DNA of 64,000 nucleotides from Triticum aestivum. Taxonomy: Eukaryota > Streptophyta > Magnoliopsida > Poales > Poaceae. Both the position numbers and the translations under genes were made by a program. How positions within the stretch are numbered: position 1 is the first letter of the stretch; the number at the start of each line of letters is the position of its first letter. Positions 22,417 through 33,510 of the stretch are shown one piece after another. A model generated the notes under the pieces. It was not told the origin of the DNA and did not search any database. It saw only the letters and a program-made list of their open reading frames with translations. The stretch covers positions 159,256,323 through 159,320,322 of the forward strand of contig NC_057800.1 of the NCBI RefSeq assembly GCF_018294505.1, in the 5' to 3' direction.

Positions 22417-23933
22417 TGATACGTCTCCGTCGTATCTATAATTTTTGATTGTTCCATGCCAATATTATTCAACTTTCATATACTTTCTGGCAACTTTTTA
22501 TATTATTTTTGGGACTAACATATTGATCCAGTGCCAAGTGCCAGTTCCTGTCTGTTGCATGTTTTTGGTTTCGCAGAATATCCATATCAAACGGAGTCCA
22601 AACGGGATAAAAACGGACGGAGCTTATTTTTGGAAAATATGGAAAATTCGGAAGGAAAATCAACGCGAACCAGTGCCCGAGGTGGTCACGAGGCAGGGGG
22701 CGCGCCCCTACCCTCGTGAGCCCACCGTAAGGTGGTTGACGCTCTTCTTTTGCCGCAAGAAAGCTAATATTCAGAAGAAAAAAATCACGACGAAGGTTTC
22801 AGGCCAATCGGAGTTATGGATCTCCATATATATACGAAACGGTGAAACAGAGCCAGAACAGAACGCAGAACCAGAGAGAAACAGAGAGATAGATCCAATC
22901 TCGGAGGGGCTCTCGCCCCTCCCATGCCATGGAGGCCAAGGACCAGAGGGGAAACCCTTCTCCCATCTAGGGAGGAGGTCAAGGAAGAAGAGGAAGAAGG
23001 GGGCCCCTCTCCCCCTCTCCTCCGGTGGCGCCGGAACGCCACCGTGGCCATCATCATCATCACCAGGATCTTCACCAACACCTCCGCCATCTTCACCAAC
23101 ATCTCCATCACCTTCCCCCCTCTATCTACAGCGGTCCACTCTCCCGCAACCCGTTGTACCCTCTACTTGAACATGGTGCTTTATGCTTCATATTATTATC
23201 CAATGATGTGTTGCCATCCTATGATGTCTGAGTAGATTTTCGTTGTCCTATCGGTGGTTGATGAATTGCTATGATTGATTTAATTTGCTTGTGGTTATGT
23301 TGCTGTCCTTTGGTGCCCATCATATGAGCGCGTGCGTGGATCACACCATAGGGTTAGTTGTATGTTGATAGGACTATGTATTGGAGGGCAAGAGTGACAG
23401 AAGCTTCAACCTAGCATAGAAATTGATGCATACGGGATTGAAGGGGGACCAATATATCTTAATGCTATGGTTGGGTTTTACCTTAATGAACGTTAGTAGT
23501 TGCGGATGCTTGCTAATAGTTCCAATCATAAGTGCATAGAATTCCAAGTAAGGGATAACATGCTAGCAGTGGCCTCTCCCACATAATACTTGCTATCGGT
23601 CTAGTAAAGTAGTCAATTGCTTAAGGGACAATTTCGCAACTCCTACCACCACTTTTCCACACTCGCTATATTTACTTTAGTTGCTTCTTTACCTTAACAG
23701 CCCCTAGTTTTATTTTCGTGCTCTTAATTATCTTGCAAACCTATCCAACAACACCTACAAAGTACTTCTAGTTTCATACTTGTTCTAGGTAAAGCGAACG
23801 TCAAGCGTGCGTAGAGTTGTATGGGTGGTCGATAGAACTCGAGGGAATATTTGTTCTACCTTTAGCTCCTCGTTGGGTTCGACACTCTTAGTTATCGAAA
23901 ACTGTTGCGATCCCCTATACTTGTGGGTTATCA
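22417..23933 (+). repeat. 3' LTR of the Athila-like element
   Basis: 1517 bp, the same length as the 5' LTR. Of the differences counted by eye about two thirds are C/T or A/G changes, as expected for methylated repeats. Confidence 0.92.
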
Positions 23934-23938
23934 TCTCT

Positions 23939-24757
23939 CACTAAATTTCAAGGTATAAGTGTTCTCCCTGAGTATGCACCGTTGCTACAGTTCGTCGTGC
24001 TGAGACACCACATGATGATCGGGTGTGATAAGCTCTACGTTCACATACAATGGGTGCAAGCCAGTTTTGCACATGCAGAATACTCTGGTTAAACTTGACG
24101 AGCCTAGCATATGCAGATATGGCCTCGGAACACTGAGACCGAAAGGTCGAGCGTGAATCATATAGTAGATATGATCAACATAGTGATGTTCACCATTGAA
24201 AACTACTCCATCTCACGTGATGATCGGACATAGTTTAGTTGATATGGCTCACATGATCACTTAGATGATTAGAGGGATGTCTATCTAAGTGGGAGTTCTT
24301 AAGTAATATGATTAATTGAACTTAAATTTATCATGAACTTAGTCATGATAGTATTTGCATATCTATGTTGTAGATCAATTGGTCGTGTATAGCTTCCCCA
24401 TTTTATTTATGATATGTTCCTAGAGAAACTATGTTGAAAGATGATAGTATCAATGATGCGGATTGGATCCATGATCTGAGGATTATCCTCGTTGCTGCAT
24501 AGAAGAATTATGTCCTTGATGCACCGCTAGGTGACATAACTATTGCAGGAGCAAATGCAGACATTATGAATGTTTGACAAAGCTCGGTATGATATCTACT
24601 TAATACTTTAGTGCACCATGCTTTACGGCTTAGAACCGGGACTTCAAAAATGCTTTTGAACGCCACAGAGCATATAAGATGTTCTAAGAGTTGAAATTGG
24701 TATTTCATACTCATGCCCGTGTCAAGAGGTAGAAGACCTCTGATAGTACTTTGCCTA
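23939..24757 (+). other. Copia leader and decayed start of gag
   Basis: It continues the copia interior after the nested element. The expected gag N-terminus (about 24500-24750) is not readable in one frame, as stops and shifts break it. It contains the leader motif catgatgatcgggtgtgata, whose reverse complement is seen near 56680 in the minus-strand copia. Confidence 0.5.
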
Positions 24758-25177
24758 CAAGATGGAGGAGAATAGCTCAACCAGTGAGCATGTGCTTAGA
24801 TTGTCTGGGTACTTCAATTGCTTGAATCAAGTGGGAGTTAATCTTCCAGATAATATAGTAATTGACAAAGTTCTCTAGTCACTATCACCAAGTTACTAGA
24901 ACTTAGTGATGAACTATAATATGCAAGGGATGACGAAAGTAATTCCCAAGCTCTTCGCGATGCTGAAATCGGCGAAGGTAGAAATCAAGAAATAGCATCA
25001 AGTGTTGATGGTTAACAAGACCACTAGTTTCAACAAAAGGGCAAAGGGAAAGAAAGAGGAACTTCAAAGAAGAATAACAAGCAAGTTGTTGTTCCCATGA
25101 AGAAGCTCAAAGCTAGACCCAAGCCTGGAACTGAGTGCTTCTACTGCAAAGGAAATGGTCACTGGAAGTGGAACTGC
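24758..25177 (+). pseudogene. Copia gag remnant with zinc knuckle
   Basis: The frame from 24759 reads KMEENSSTSEHVLRLSGYFN and the following residues match copia gag up to a stop at about 24880. The zinc knuckle at 25136-25177 reads CFYCKGNGHWKWNC, a CX2CX4HX4C retroviral-type motif that binds the element RNA. Stops and shifts separate the pieces, so no full gag can be made. Confidence 0.8.
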
Positions 25178-25689
25178 CCTAGATACTTGGCGGATAAGAA
25201 GGATGGTAAAGTGAAAAAAGTATATTTGATATACATGTTATTGATGTGTACTTTACTAGTGTTTATATAAACCCCTCAGTATTTGATACTGGTTTAGTTA
25301 CTAAGAGTAGTAACTCGAAACGAGAGTTGCAAAATAAACAGAGACTAGTTAAGGGCGAGGTGATGATGTGAGTTGGAAGTGATTCCAAGGTTGATAAGAT
25401 CACCATCGCACACTCCCTTTACCTTCGGGATTAGTGTTGAGCCGAAAATAAATGTTATTTGTTGTTTACATATAGCATAATATGATTGGATCATGTTTAT
25501 TGCAATACGGTTGTTCATTTAAGTCAAGGATAATTGTTATTCTGTTTACATGAATAAAACCTTCTGAGGTCATACACCCAAGGTGAATGGTTTATTGAAT
25601 CTCGATCGTAGTAATACACATATTCATAATATTGAAGCCAAAAGATGCAAAGTTGATAATGATAGTGCAACAATTTTTTGTGGCACTAC

Positions 25690-26639
25690 CGTTTAGGTCA
25701 TATTGGTGTAAAGCACATGAAGAAACTCCGTGCTGATGGGCCTCACTTGATTATGAATCATTTGATGCTTGCGAACCATGCCTCATGGGCAATATGACTA
25801 AAACTCCGTTCTCCGGAACAATGGAGCAAGCAACTGACTTATTGGAAACAATACATACTGATGTATGCAATCCGATGAGTGTTGAGGCTTGCGGCGGGTA
25901 TCATTATTTTCTGATCTTCATAGATGATTTGAGCAGATATGGGTATATCTACTTGATAAAACATAAGTCTGAAACATTTGAAAAGATCAAAGAATTTCAT
26001 AGTGAAGTGGAAAATCATCGTAACAAGGAAATAAAGTTTCTACGATCTGATCGTGGAGGAGAATATTTGAGTTACGAGTTTGGTCTTCATTTGAAACAAT
26101 GCGGAATAGTTTCGCAACTCACGCCACCTGGAACACCACAGTGTAATGGTGTGTCCGAATGTCATAACCGTACTTTATTAGATATGGTGCGATCTATGAT
26201 GTCTCTGACCAATTTATCACTATCGTTTTGGGGTTATGCATTAGAGACAGTTACATTCATGTTAAATAGGACACCATCTAAATCCGTTGAGACGACACAA
26301 TATGAACTGTGGTTTGGCAAGAAACCTAAGCTGTCGTTTCTTAAAGTTTGGGGCTATGATGCTTATGTGAAAAAGTTTCAACCTGATAAGCTCGAACCCA
26401 AATCGGAGAAATGCGTCTTCATAGGATACCCAAAGGAAACTGTTGGGTACACCTTCTATCACAGATCCGAAGGCAAGATATTCATTGCTAAGAATGGATC
26501 CTTTCTAGAGAAGAAGTTTCTCTCGAAAGAAGTGAGTGGGAGGAAAGTAGAACTTGACGAGGTAATTGCACCATCTCCCTTATTGGAAAGTAGTTCATCA
26601 CTGAAATCAGTTCCAGTGATTCCTACACCATTAAGTTAG
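25690..26639 (+). pseudogene. Copia integrase domain fragment
   Basis: The longest open piece is 25785-26639 (284 residues). The catalytic core shows D in HTDVCNP, D in LRSDRGGEYLS and E in NGVSECHNRTLLDM, so all three D-D-E positions remain. The usual ERRNRT is changed to ECHNRT. Downstream come VWGYDAYVKKFQPDKL and CVFIGYPKETVGY, the typical copia integrase C-terminal region. Upstream of 25785 the GAG-pre-integrase piece is in another frame. The protein is the DNA-joining enzyme of the element. The frame ends in a TAG at 26637-26639 before the reverse transcriptase. Confidence 0.88.
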
Positions 26640-27320
26640 GAAGCTAATGATGATGATCATGAAACTTCTGATCAAGTTACTACCGAACCTCGTAGGTCAC
26701 TCAGAGTAAGATACACACCAGAGTGGTACGGTAATCCTGTTCTGGAAGTCATGTTACTTGACCATGACGAACCTACGAACTATGAGGAAGCGATGATGAG
26801 CCCAGGTTCTGCAAAATGGCTTGAGGCCATGAAATCTGAGATGTGATCCATGTATGAGAACAAAGTATGGACTTTGATTGACTTGCTCGATGATCGGTGA
26901 GCCATTCAGAATAAATGGATCTTCAAGAGGAAGACGGACGCTGATAGTAGTGTTACTATCTACAAAGATCGAATTGTCGCAAAAGGTTTTCGACAAGTTC
27001 AAGGTGTTGACTACGATGAGATTTTCTCACTCGTATCGATGTTTAAAAGTCTGTCCGAATCATGTTAGCAGTTGTCGCATTTTATGAAATCTGGCAAATG
27101 GAAATCAAAACTACATTCCTTAATGGATTTATTAAAAAAGAGTTGTATATGATGCAACCAGATGGTTTTGTCAATTCTAAAGGTGTTAACAAAGTGTGCA
27201 AGCTCCAGCGATCCATCTATGGACTGGTGCAAGCATCTCGGCGTTGGAACATACGCTTTGATGAGTTGATCAAAGCATATAGTTTTATACAGACTTGCGG
27301 TGAAGCCTGTATTTAGAAGA
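26640..27320 (+). pseudogene. Copia reverse transcriptase remnants
   Basis: Pieces in several frames are recognisable: EWYGNPVLEV and SAKWLEAMKSEM before a TGA at about 26845, then WQMEIKTTFLNGFIKKELYM and KVCKLQRSIYGLVQASRRWN at 27090-27245. These match the N-terminal half of copia reverse transcriptase. The catalytic YVDD box expected around 27360 is altered and out of frame. Confidence 0.8.
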
Positions 27321-28210
27321 AAGTGAGTGGGAGCACTACAACCTTTCTGATAAGTATATGTGAATGACATATTGTTGATCAGAAATGATGTAGAATTTTC
27401 TGGAAAACATAAAGGAGAATTTGAAAGGAGTTTTTCAAAGAAAGAATTACCTGTAAAGCTACTTACATATTGGGCATCAAGATCTATAAAGATAGATCAA
27501 GACGCTTGATAAGACTTTCAATGAGTACATACCTTGATAATATTTTGAAGGAGTTCAAAATGGATAAGTTAAAGAAGGAGTTCTTGCCTGAGTTGTAAGG
27601 TGTGAAATTGAGTAAAGACTCAAAACCCGACCACGGCAGAAAATAGAAAGAGAATGAAAAGTCATTCCCTATGCCTCAGTCATAGGTTCTATAAAGTATG
27701 CTATGCTATGTACCAAACCTATTATATACCTTAGCATAATTTTGGCAAGGGAGTACAATAGTGATCTAGGAGTAGATCACTAGACAACGGTCAAAATTAT
27801 CCTTAGAGGACTAAGGAATATTTCTCTGATATGGAGGTGATAAAAGAGTTCGTCGTAAAGAGTTACGTCGATGCAAGATTTTTACATCGATCTAGATGAC
27901 TCTAAGTCTCGATCTGGATACATATTGAAAGTGGGAGCAATTAGCTAGAGTAGATCCGTGCAGAGTATTATAGACATAGAAATTTGTGAAATACATATGG
28001 ATCTGAATGTTGCAGACCCGTAGACTAAACTTCTCTCACAAGCAAAACATGATCACTCTTTGGGTATTAATCACATAGAGATGTGAACTAGATTATTGAC
28101 TCTAGTAAACCCTTTGGGTATTAGTCACATGAAGATGTGAACTAATCACATAAAGATGTGAATTATTGGTGTGAAATCACATGACGATATGAACTAGATT
28201 ATTGACTCCA
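27321..28210 (+). other. Decayed copia reverse transcriptase/RNase H end
   Basis: No readable frame over 60 codons. Several short stretches resemble the end of copia pol by position only. Near 28060-28200 a gggtattagtcacatga-like motif with gatgtgaact recurs three times, probably a small tandem duplication. Confidence 0.45.
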
Positions 28211-28225
28211 GTGCAAGTGGGAGAC
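28211..28225 (+). promoter_or_regulatory. Polypurine tract of the copia element
   Basis: GTGCAAGTGGGAGAC directly precedes the 3' LTR; the reverse-complement equivalent GTCTCCCACTTGCAC is at 52601-52615 in the second copia element. Confidence 0.85.
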
Positions 28226-29969
28226 TGAAGGAAATAGGCCCTAGAGGCAATAATAAAGTTGTTATTTATATTTCCTTATATCATGATAAATTTTTATTAT
28301 TCATGCTAGAATTGTATTAACCGGAAACTCAGTACATGTGTGAATACATAGACAAACTGAGTGTCACTAGTATGCCTCTACTTGACTAGCTCATTAATCA
28401 AAGATGGTTAAGTTTCCTAGCCATGGACAAAGAGTTGTCATTTGATTAATGGGAGCACATCATTAGAGAATGATGTGATTGACTTGACCCATCCGTTAGC
28501 TTAGCATGATGATCGTTTAGTTTGTTGCTATTCCTTTCTTCATATAACTTATACATGTTCCTATGACTATGAGATTATGCAACTCCCGAATACCGGAGGA
28601 ACACTTAGTGTGCTATCAAACATCACAACGTAACTGGGTGATTATAAATATGCTCCATAGGTGTCTCCGATGGTGTCTGTTGATTTGGCATAGATCGAGA
28701 TTAGGATTTGTCACTCCGATTATCGAAGAGGTATCTCTGGGCCCTCTCGGTAGTGCTCATCACTATAAGCCTTGCAAGCAATGTGACTATAAAGAGTTAG
28801 TTACGGGATGATGCATTACAGAACGAGTAATGAGACTTGCCGGTAATGAGATTGAACTAGGTATTGAGATACCGCCGATTGAATCTCGGGCAAGTAACAT
28901 ACCGATGACAAAGGGAACAATGTATATCGTTATGCGGTTTGACCGAGAAAGATCTTCGTAGAATATGTGGGAGATAATATGAACATCCAGGTTCCGCTAT
29001 TGGTTATTGACCAGAGACGTGTGTCGGTCATGTCTACATAGTTCTCGAACCCGTAGGGTCCGCACGCTTAACGTTCAGTGACGATTGGTATTATGAGTTT
29101 ATGTGTCTTGATGTACCGAAGGTAGTTCGGTGTCCCGGATGTGATCATGGACATGATGAGGAGTTTTGAAATGGTCGAGACATAAAGATTGATATATTGG
29201 ATGAATATATTCGGACACCGGATGAGTTCCGGGGGTCACCGGATAATTATCGGAGTGCCGGGGGGTTATCAGAACCCCCCGGGGAACTAATGGGCCAACA
29301 TGGGCCTTGTGTGTGAGAAAGGAGGGGCCATAGTGCTGGCCGTGTGCCCCCTCCTTGGGAGTCCGAATTGGACAAGGAGGGGGGGGGCCCTCTTTCCCTC
29401 ACTCTCTCCTTCTCCTTCCTCCCCCTCCCTCCTCCTAGTTGGACTAGGAAAGGGGGAGTCCTACTCCTACTAGGAGGAGGACTCCCCCCCCTCGTTGGCG
29501 CGCCCCATGGCCGGCCTCCCCCTTGCTCCTTTATATACGAGGGCAGGGGGCACCCTAGAACACACAAGTTGATCGTTGATCCCTTAGCCGTGTGCAGTGC
29601 CCCCTCCACCATAATCCACCTCGGTCATATCATCGTAGTGCTTAGGCAAAGCCCTGCGATGGTAGCTTCATCAGCACCGTCATCACGCCGTGGTACTGAC
29701 GAAGCTCTCCCTCGACACTCGGCTGGATCGAGAGTTTGTGGGATGTCACTGAGCCAAAAGTGTGCAGATTGCGGAGGTGCCATACTTTCGGTACTAGGAT
29801 CAGTCGGATCGTGAAGACATATGACTACATCAACCGCGTTGTCATAATGCTTCCGCTTACGGTCTACGAGGGTATGTGGACAACACTCTTCCCCTCTCGT
29901 TGCTATGTATCACCATGATAGATCTTGCATGTGCGTAGGATTTTTTTGAAATTACTGCGTTCCCCAATA
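28226..29969 (+). repeat. 3' LTR of the copia element
   Basis: 1744 bp, starting TGAAGGAAATAGGCCC and ending CCCCAATA. It is about 80 bp longer than the 5' LTR because of a GC-rich block around 29355-29440. GGGTG at 29970-29974 is the second target duplication. Confidence 0.9.
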
Positions 29970-29974
29970 GGGTG

Positions 29975-30537
29975 TGCTAGTCTCCTTTGTGTACCCAAAT
30001 TATGCAATGACGCGGATGACCACTGTAACCAGGGAAATTCGAACCAAAATTTTTGACGTTCAAACTCATCACACATGGGTTAAGCTATCTGAATCGTTTG
30101 TGATGTTCATATATCGTACACAGTTCTGAATAATGGACCGCGTCTGATGACACTTTGCACGCTAGTTTTTTCACTGAAGCGATTCCAAAATTTCGGCTTC
30201 CGCGGAAATATCTACCTCCCCGCCCCTCCCCCTTGCCAAAAGCCACATTTCCCCTGTTTCCGCCTTCCTTTACAAGTTGAAACCTTCACTCCTTGCTTGC
30301 AGCACCGCCTCCTCGCTGGTGACCCTCCTTCACGCTACTCAGCCTCGCCTATCCGGGCAGGTAAACCACACCCGACCCCATCTTCCTCCTCCTTCCACAT
30401 CCCACTTGCCCCGACCACCGGCGCGACACCTTCCACCCAAATCACCAACCCCTCCACCAAATAAGTGCCGCCCTAAGCCATGGTGCGCATAATATATCCA
30501 GGATCTCAAGGAGCATTTGGCAGCGGAGAAGTAAATC
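29975..30537. other. CACTA-A body after the copia insertion
   Basis: A cytosine-rich stretch at 30210-30475 resembles a 5' untranslated leader (clusters of CCTCC and CACC) ahead of the small ORF at 30538. ORFs on either strand here look spurious. Confidence 0.35.
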
Positions 30538-30687
30538 ATGGCCGCACACGCGGATGAGGTCGCGATGGCTTCCATTCGTGTCGACCCCCAGATCTTGGAG
30601 GAGCACTTCACCGTTGATGCCACCATCGACGCCTTGCATGTCGATGACGCAGCGCGGTTGGCTGTTTGGTTCAATTCTACAATGTGA
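30538..30687 (+). CDS. Small ORF, possible first exon of a CACTA-A gene
   Basis: 49 codons beginning MAAHADEVAMASIRVD with acidic, regular codon content for about 40 residues (ending near DDAARLAV), after which it runs into the AT-rich repeat and stops. The GC-rich codons followed by AT-rich DNA look like an exon running into an intron. It might belong to the B3-like gene 770 bp downstream, but no matching splice sites could be confirmed. No family is recognised. Confidence 0.3.
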   Translation: MAAHADEVAMASIRVDPQILEEHFTVDATIDALHVDDAARLAVWFNSTM

Positions 30688-31330
30688 TGTTCAATTATTA
30701 TGGGTGCATTCTGTTATTGTATACCATGTGAGAAATAAATTGAATTTGGCTGTACTAAATACATGATAAACAAATACAATTGCTATATTTCCAAGTTGTT
30801 AAGCATGCTTGGTTTGATTAATTGTCTAATCTTCTATTATGAGTATGTTATATTGTGCAATGTGGTGCTCAGTTAACGTTTGGTTCATTTGTTGTGGTGT
30901 TTAACTGTTTTGTTTGGTTCAATTCTGCAGTGCATGCGATGCTCAATTGTTATGGGTGCATTTTATTATTGTATACCATGCGAGGAATAAATTGAATTTG
31001 GCTGTACTAAATACATGAGAAACAAATACAATTGCTATATTTCCAAGTTGTTAAGCGTGCTTGGTTTGGTTAATTGTCTGATCTTCTATTAGGAGTATGT
31101 TATATTGTGCAATGTGGTGCTCAGTTAATGTTTGGTTCATTTGTTGTGGTGTTTAGTTAACTGCTTGGTTCAATTCTGCAATGCAGTGTCCAATTGTCGT
31201 GGGTAGAATTTTGTATTGTTGTGCAAGTGAGGAATAAATCGAATTTGGCTGCACTTAATACATGAGAAACATATACAAGTGCTATATTTCCTAGTTCTTA
31301 ATCATGCTTGGTTTGGATAAATGGGTTTTC
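30669..31330. repeat. Tandem repeat, about 250-bp unit, 2.7 copies
   Basis: GGTTCAATTCTGCA-type unit starts lie at 30669, 30917 and 31168 (spacing 248 and 251). Shared blocks are GAATTTGGCTGTACTAAATACATG and TATATTGTGCAATGTGGTGC. The third copy is truncated. The array lies just upstream of the B3-like gene. Confidence 0.88.
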
Positions 31331-31456
31331 CATGTGGCTTGAATTAATCTAATGAATTTGCAATGTTCTTATTTTTCATCAACATGTTTTATTGATAGCA
31401 TGTGAACCCTTACTTAAGCTGATGACTAACTACCTTATATGCGTTGTAGGGAAACA

Positions 31457-32103
31457 ATGGGGAGCACTGAGGTTTACAATCGAGGTTAGCACGTGCATGG
31501 TCCGTTGTCTAATAGCACATTATTGTGCAATTGCAGGAACCTTTCTAATATTTAGTTTTTTAACAATTTGGTCTTGCACATGTAGGTCCTGCTGTCAGAG
31601 GTTTTGACCCACTGTTCGACCCCTTTTGCATATGGGTAAATGAGTTGTACATCAATATTAGTCAAGTCAAGAAACTTAGAGAGGTTGTTAGGATAAAGAA
31701 ATTAGCGACAAAAAACAACAAGATCTTTGTCTGCACAATGAAGAAGACATCAGTTCACTACAGGATGGTACTAACTATTATACCTTGCCTTTTTATTCCT
31801 TTGCCCCATTTCCAATATAGAGAAGATATTTATGCACATCCTTGTTTTCAAGCCTTTCCAAAGCAGTTCACTAATGATTACCTCTCAAACCACCTGTATG
31901 GTCAGGAGGCGAGGAAGGTATTCATACAACACCCACAGTTCAATATTGAAGTGTTCCTGAAGAGGACGGAGGATCGACGGTCAATCATCCACATGCACTG
32001 GCTTAAAGTTACAAAGACCTTCAACATCAATGAAGGCTCAATATTCGCCTTCTGCTTCAGCAGTTTTCCAGATGAGATACATCTGTCTATGTACCATCTA
32101 TGA
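31457..32103 (+). CDS. B3-like domain protein inside CACTA-A, 2 exons
   Basis: Exon 1 is 31457-31484 (28 bases from ATG) and exon 2 is 31586-32103. The intron of 101 bases has GT and AG ends and joins the frame as MGSTEVYNR-GPAVRGFDP. The product is 181 residues. Residues 100-112 (FPKQFTNDYLSNH) and 146-181 (HMHWLKVTK, FNINEGSIFAF, ending IHLSMYHL) fit the start and end of a plant B3 DNA-binding fold (FP.kF...y; W.Vk...f..Gs.faF.f). The basic segment 37-64 lies before it. B3 proteins bind DNA and regulate transcription. A GT/AG pair at 31768-31820 is too short (53 bases) to be a likely intron and would break the frame. The assignment to B3 is moderate. The position between CACTA sub-terminal repeats suggests a gene carried by the transposon. 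Confidence 0.5.
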
Positions 32104-32330
32104 TGCTAATTTCGAAAGGTTATAGATGTTGCACGTGAAACTTGGTGCTGGTGTAGTTGTGTAATGGGGTAGCTGAGTCCTGAAGCTATATGATGTTGTA
32201 CTCTGATGTATTTCAATTATGAAAATGAAATATATTGTGTGCTTAATATGAAATGTCAATTAGATTAATAAATGGATTATTAATAATCAGATAATTAGCC
32301 TGCTAATTGGGTTTTTCTATTGCAAACAAT
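32104..32330. other. 3' flank of the B3-like gene
   Basis: AT-rich with TTATGAAAATGAAATATATTG near 32217, plausible as a 3' untranslated end. Nothing else is seen. Confidence 0.35.
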
Positions 32331-32971
32331 TATTGAGAAAACACCATGTGTGATGCATTCAATAACGCACACAATTTCTAGGAGTAAACCGTGTTGGATC
32401 AATGAATAATCACACACGACCTTCTCTTGAAAACTGTTTGCATTAGGCCACCTTGCGCAAACGTTTACGACATAAAAACTGTGTGTGATGGACAACCTTT
32501 GCCACACAGTTTTTTCTACGCACCATGTGTGATGCATTCAATAACGCAAATGATAAAATTGTCAATATCGTGTGCAATGGCAACACTATCACAAACGATT
32601 TAAAGAGGAAAATTGTATGTGATGTACCTGTGAACGGAAACGTTTTCCTTGAAGCGACTATGTGGGATGTACATACAAACAGAAACGTTTAGCGGGAATT
32701 GACTGTGTGGGATGTACTTGCGATCAAAAACAATTTCGCCTGTATAATTGTATTTTTTTAGCTCTATTGTACGTATTTCCGTACTTGAGCGCTCGCCGGT
32801 CGCACACGAACTCATTTTGCCGAGCATGTGTGCCAGGAGGGCATATACCCGATGGTTTTTGGGTCGTGTGGGAAGGACCCCCCTATCGCCGTCACTTACT
32901 AGGTAACGGTTCCAAATGCCGTCGCGGAAAGGGGTTAAAAACCGTTTGTATAGCACCTCGCTGTACTAGTG
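32331..32971. repeat. Right sub-terminal region of CACTA-A
   Basis: Motifs CACCATGTGTGATGCATTCA (32342 and 32522), TGTGTGATGG and three TGTG(G/T)GATGTAC units about 48 bp apart (32620-32720) recur before the terminus. They are related in sense to the GTGTGCGAT repeats of the left arm. The last 40 bases before TAGTG contain GGGGTTAAAAACCG. Confidence 0.7.
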
Positions 32972-32974
32972 ACT

Positions 32975-33510
32975 AGTAATGAGACTTCTCCCACGTCCTC
33001 AAGAACAAGTAGAACTACTCACAACTCATCATATTGATCATGATCAATGGTTATAAATATATGTTTAACAATCTTAACATAACAATATTCCACCATTTAA
33101 ACCAACTAGCATCAACTACGAGATGTAATCAACACTACTAGCACCCCCAGGTACCAATCTGAGGTTTGATACAAAGATTAAGAATGAAAGATGAACTAGA
33201 GTTTTGAGATGAGATGGTGATGATGAAGATGATGATCCCATGATGAAAGGAGTGTTGGTGATGATGAAGGCTTCGATTTCCCCTTCCCGGAGGAAAGTTT
33301 CCCCTGCAAAATTGCTCCATCGAAGAGCAAAAGTGTGTCGCCTCGCAGATGGCGGCGGAAAGTCCTCAGAATTTTGTTTGATTTCGTCAAGGGTAAATGG
33401 AATTGATGGCCAAAGGGCATCGGGAGGCGAGGCACCATGGCCCCAAATGGGCAGGGGTGCAGCTAGGGGGTAGGCCGCGCCACCTGTCCATGTGGCTGCC
33501 TAGTGGGTCC
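32975..33510 (-). mobile_element. Gypsy-type LTR, minus orientation, part 2
   Basis: It resumes the LTR interrupted at 5635. Removing CACTA-A and one ACT copy joins gattact to agtaatgagac. It contains GATGATGAAGATGATGATC-like and GC-rich stretches usual near the promoter part of these LTRs. It is cut off at about 33510 by the next LTR end. Confidence 0.55.

Larger units (their letters stand above)
16457..23933 (+). mobile_element. Non-autonomous Athila-like LTR retrotransposon (7.5 kb)
   Basis: Two LTRs of 1517 bp each, a primer site TGGCGCCGTTGCCGGGGA (Asp-tRNA type, characteristic of Athila-lineage gypsy elements), a polypurine-like AAGCTTGGGGATGC and a perfect TCTCT target duplication. 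The interior holds one gag-like ORF broken by a single stop but no protease, reverse transcriptase or integrase. About 27 substitutions between the LTRs counted by eye (about 1.8 %) imply a fairly recent insertion. It resembles the Sabrina-type Triticeae families, but the family name is not certain from memory. Confidence 0.88.
14005..29969 (+). mobile_element. Copia LTR retrotransposon, Angela/WIS/BARE type, with nested element
   Basis: It has paired LTRs, a Met-tRNA-type primer site, gag with a zinc knuckle, an integrase domain, reverse transcriptase remnants, a polypurine tract and a perfect 5-bp target duplication. The order integrase before reverse transcriptase is diagnostic for copia. 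Without the nested Athila-like element it is about 8.5 kb, the usual size for this Triticeae group. All coding regions are interrupted by stops or shifts, so it cannot move on its own. Confidence 0.92.
5636..32971. mobile_element. CACTA-A: non-autonomous CACTA (EnSpm-type) transposon, 27.3 kb with nested insertions
   Basis: The left end is CACTACTGCAG at 5636 and the right end is CTGTACTAGTG at 32961-32971, so the inverted termini read CACTA. The 3-bp target duplication ACT is present at 5633-5635 and 32972-32974. The flanking LTR sequence is continuous once the element is removed. Both ends carry sub-terminal repeats rich in GTGTG(C/T)GAT. The element carries gene-like segments (see 6584-7087, 8306-9042, 13277-13890 and 31457-32103) but no recognisable TNP2-like transposase. 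A copia element is inserted at 14005-29969, so the CACTA sequence proper is about 11.4 kb. The inverted termini are imperfect, suggesting age or an atypical subfamily. Confidence 0.85.

Noticed and set aside
22445..23170. 241-residue plus-strand ORF
   Set aside because: It is contained in the 3' LTR of the Athila-like element. The 5' LTR has the frame broken by indels, so it is not conserved.
29344..29814. 156-residue plus-strand ORF and its antisense
   Set aside because: It lies in the 3' LTR of the copia element; the 5' LTR carries an 80-bp gap within it.
31768..31820. Possible 53-base intron in the B3-like gene
   Set aside because: Shorter than normal plant introns and its removal breaks the frame that continues into the B3-like part.
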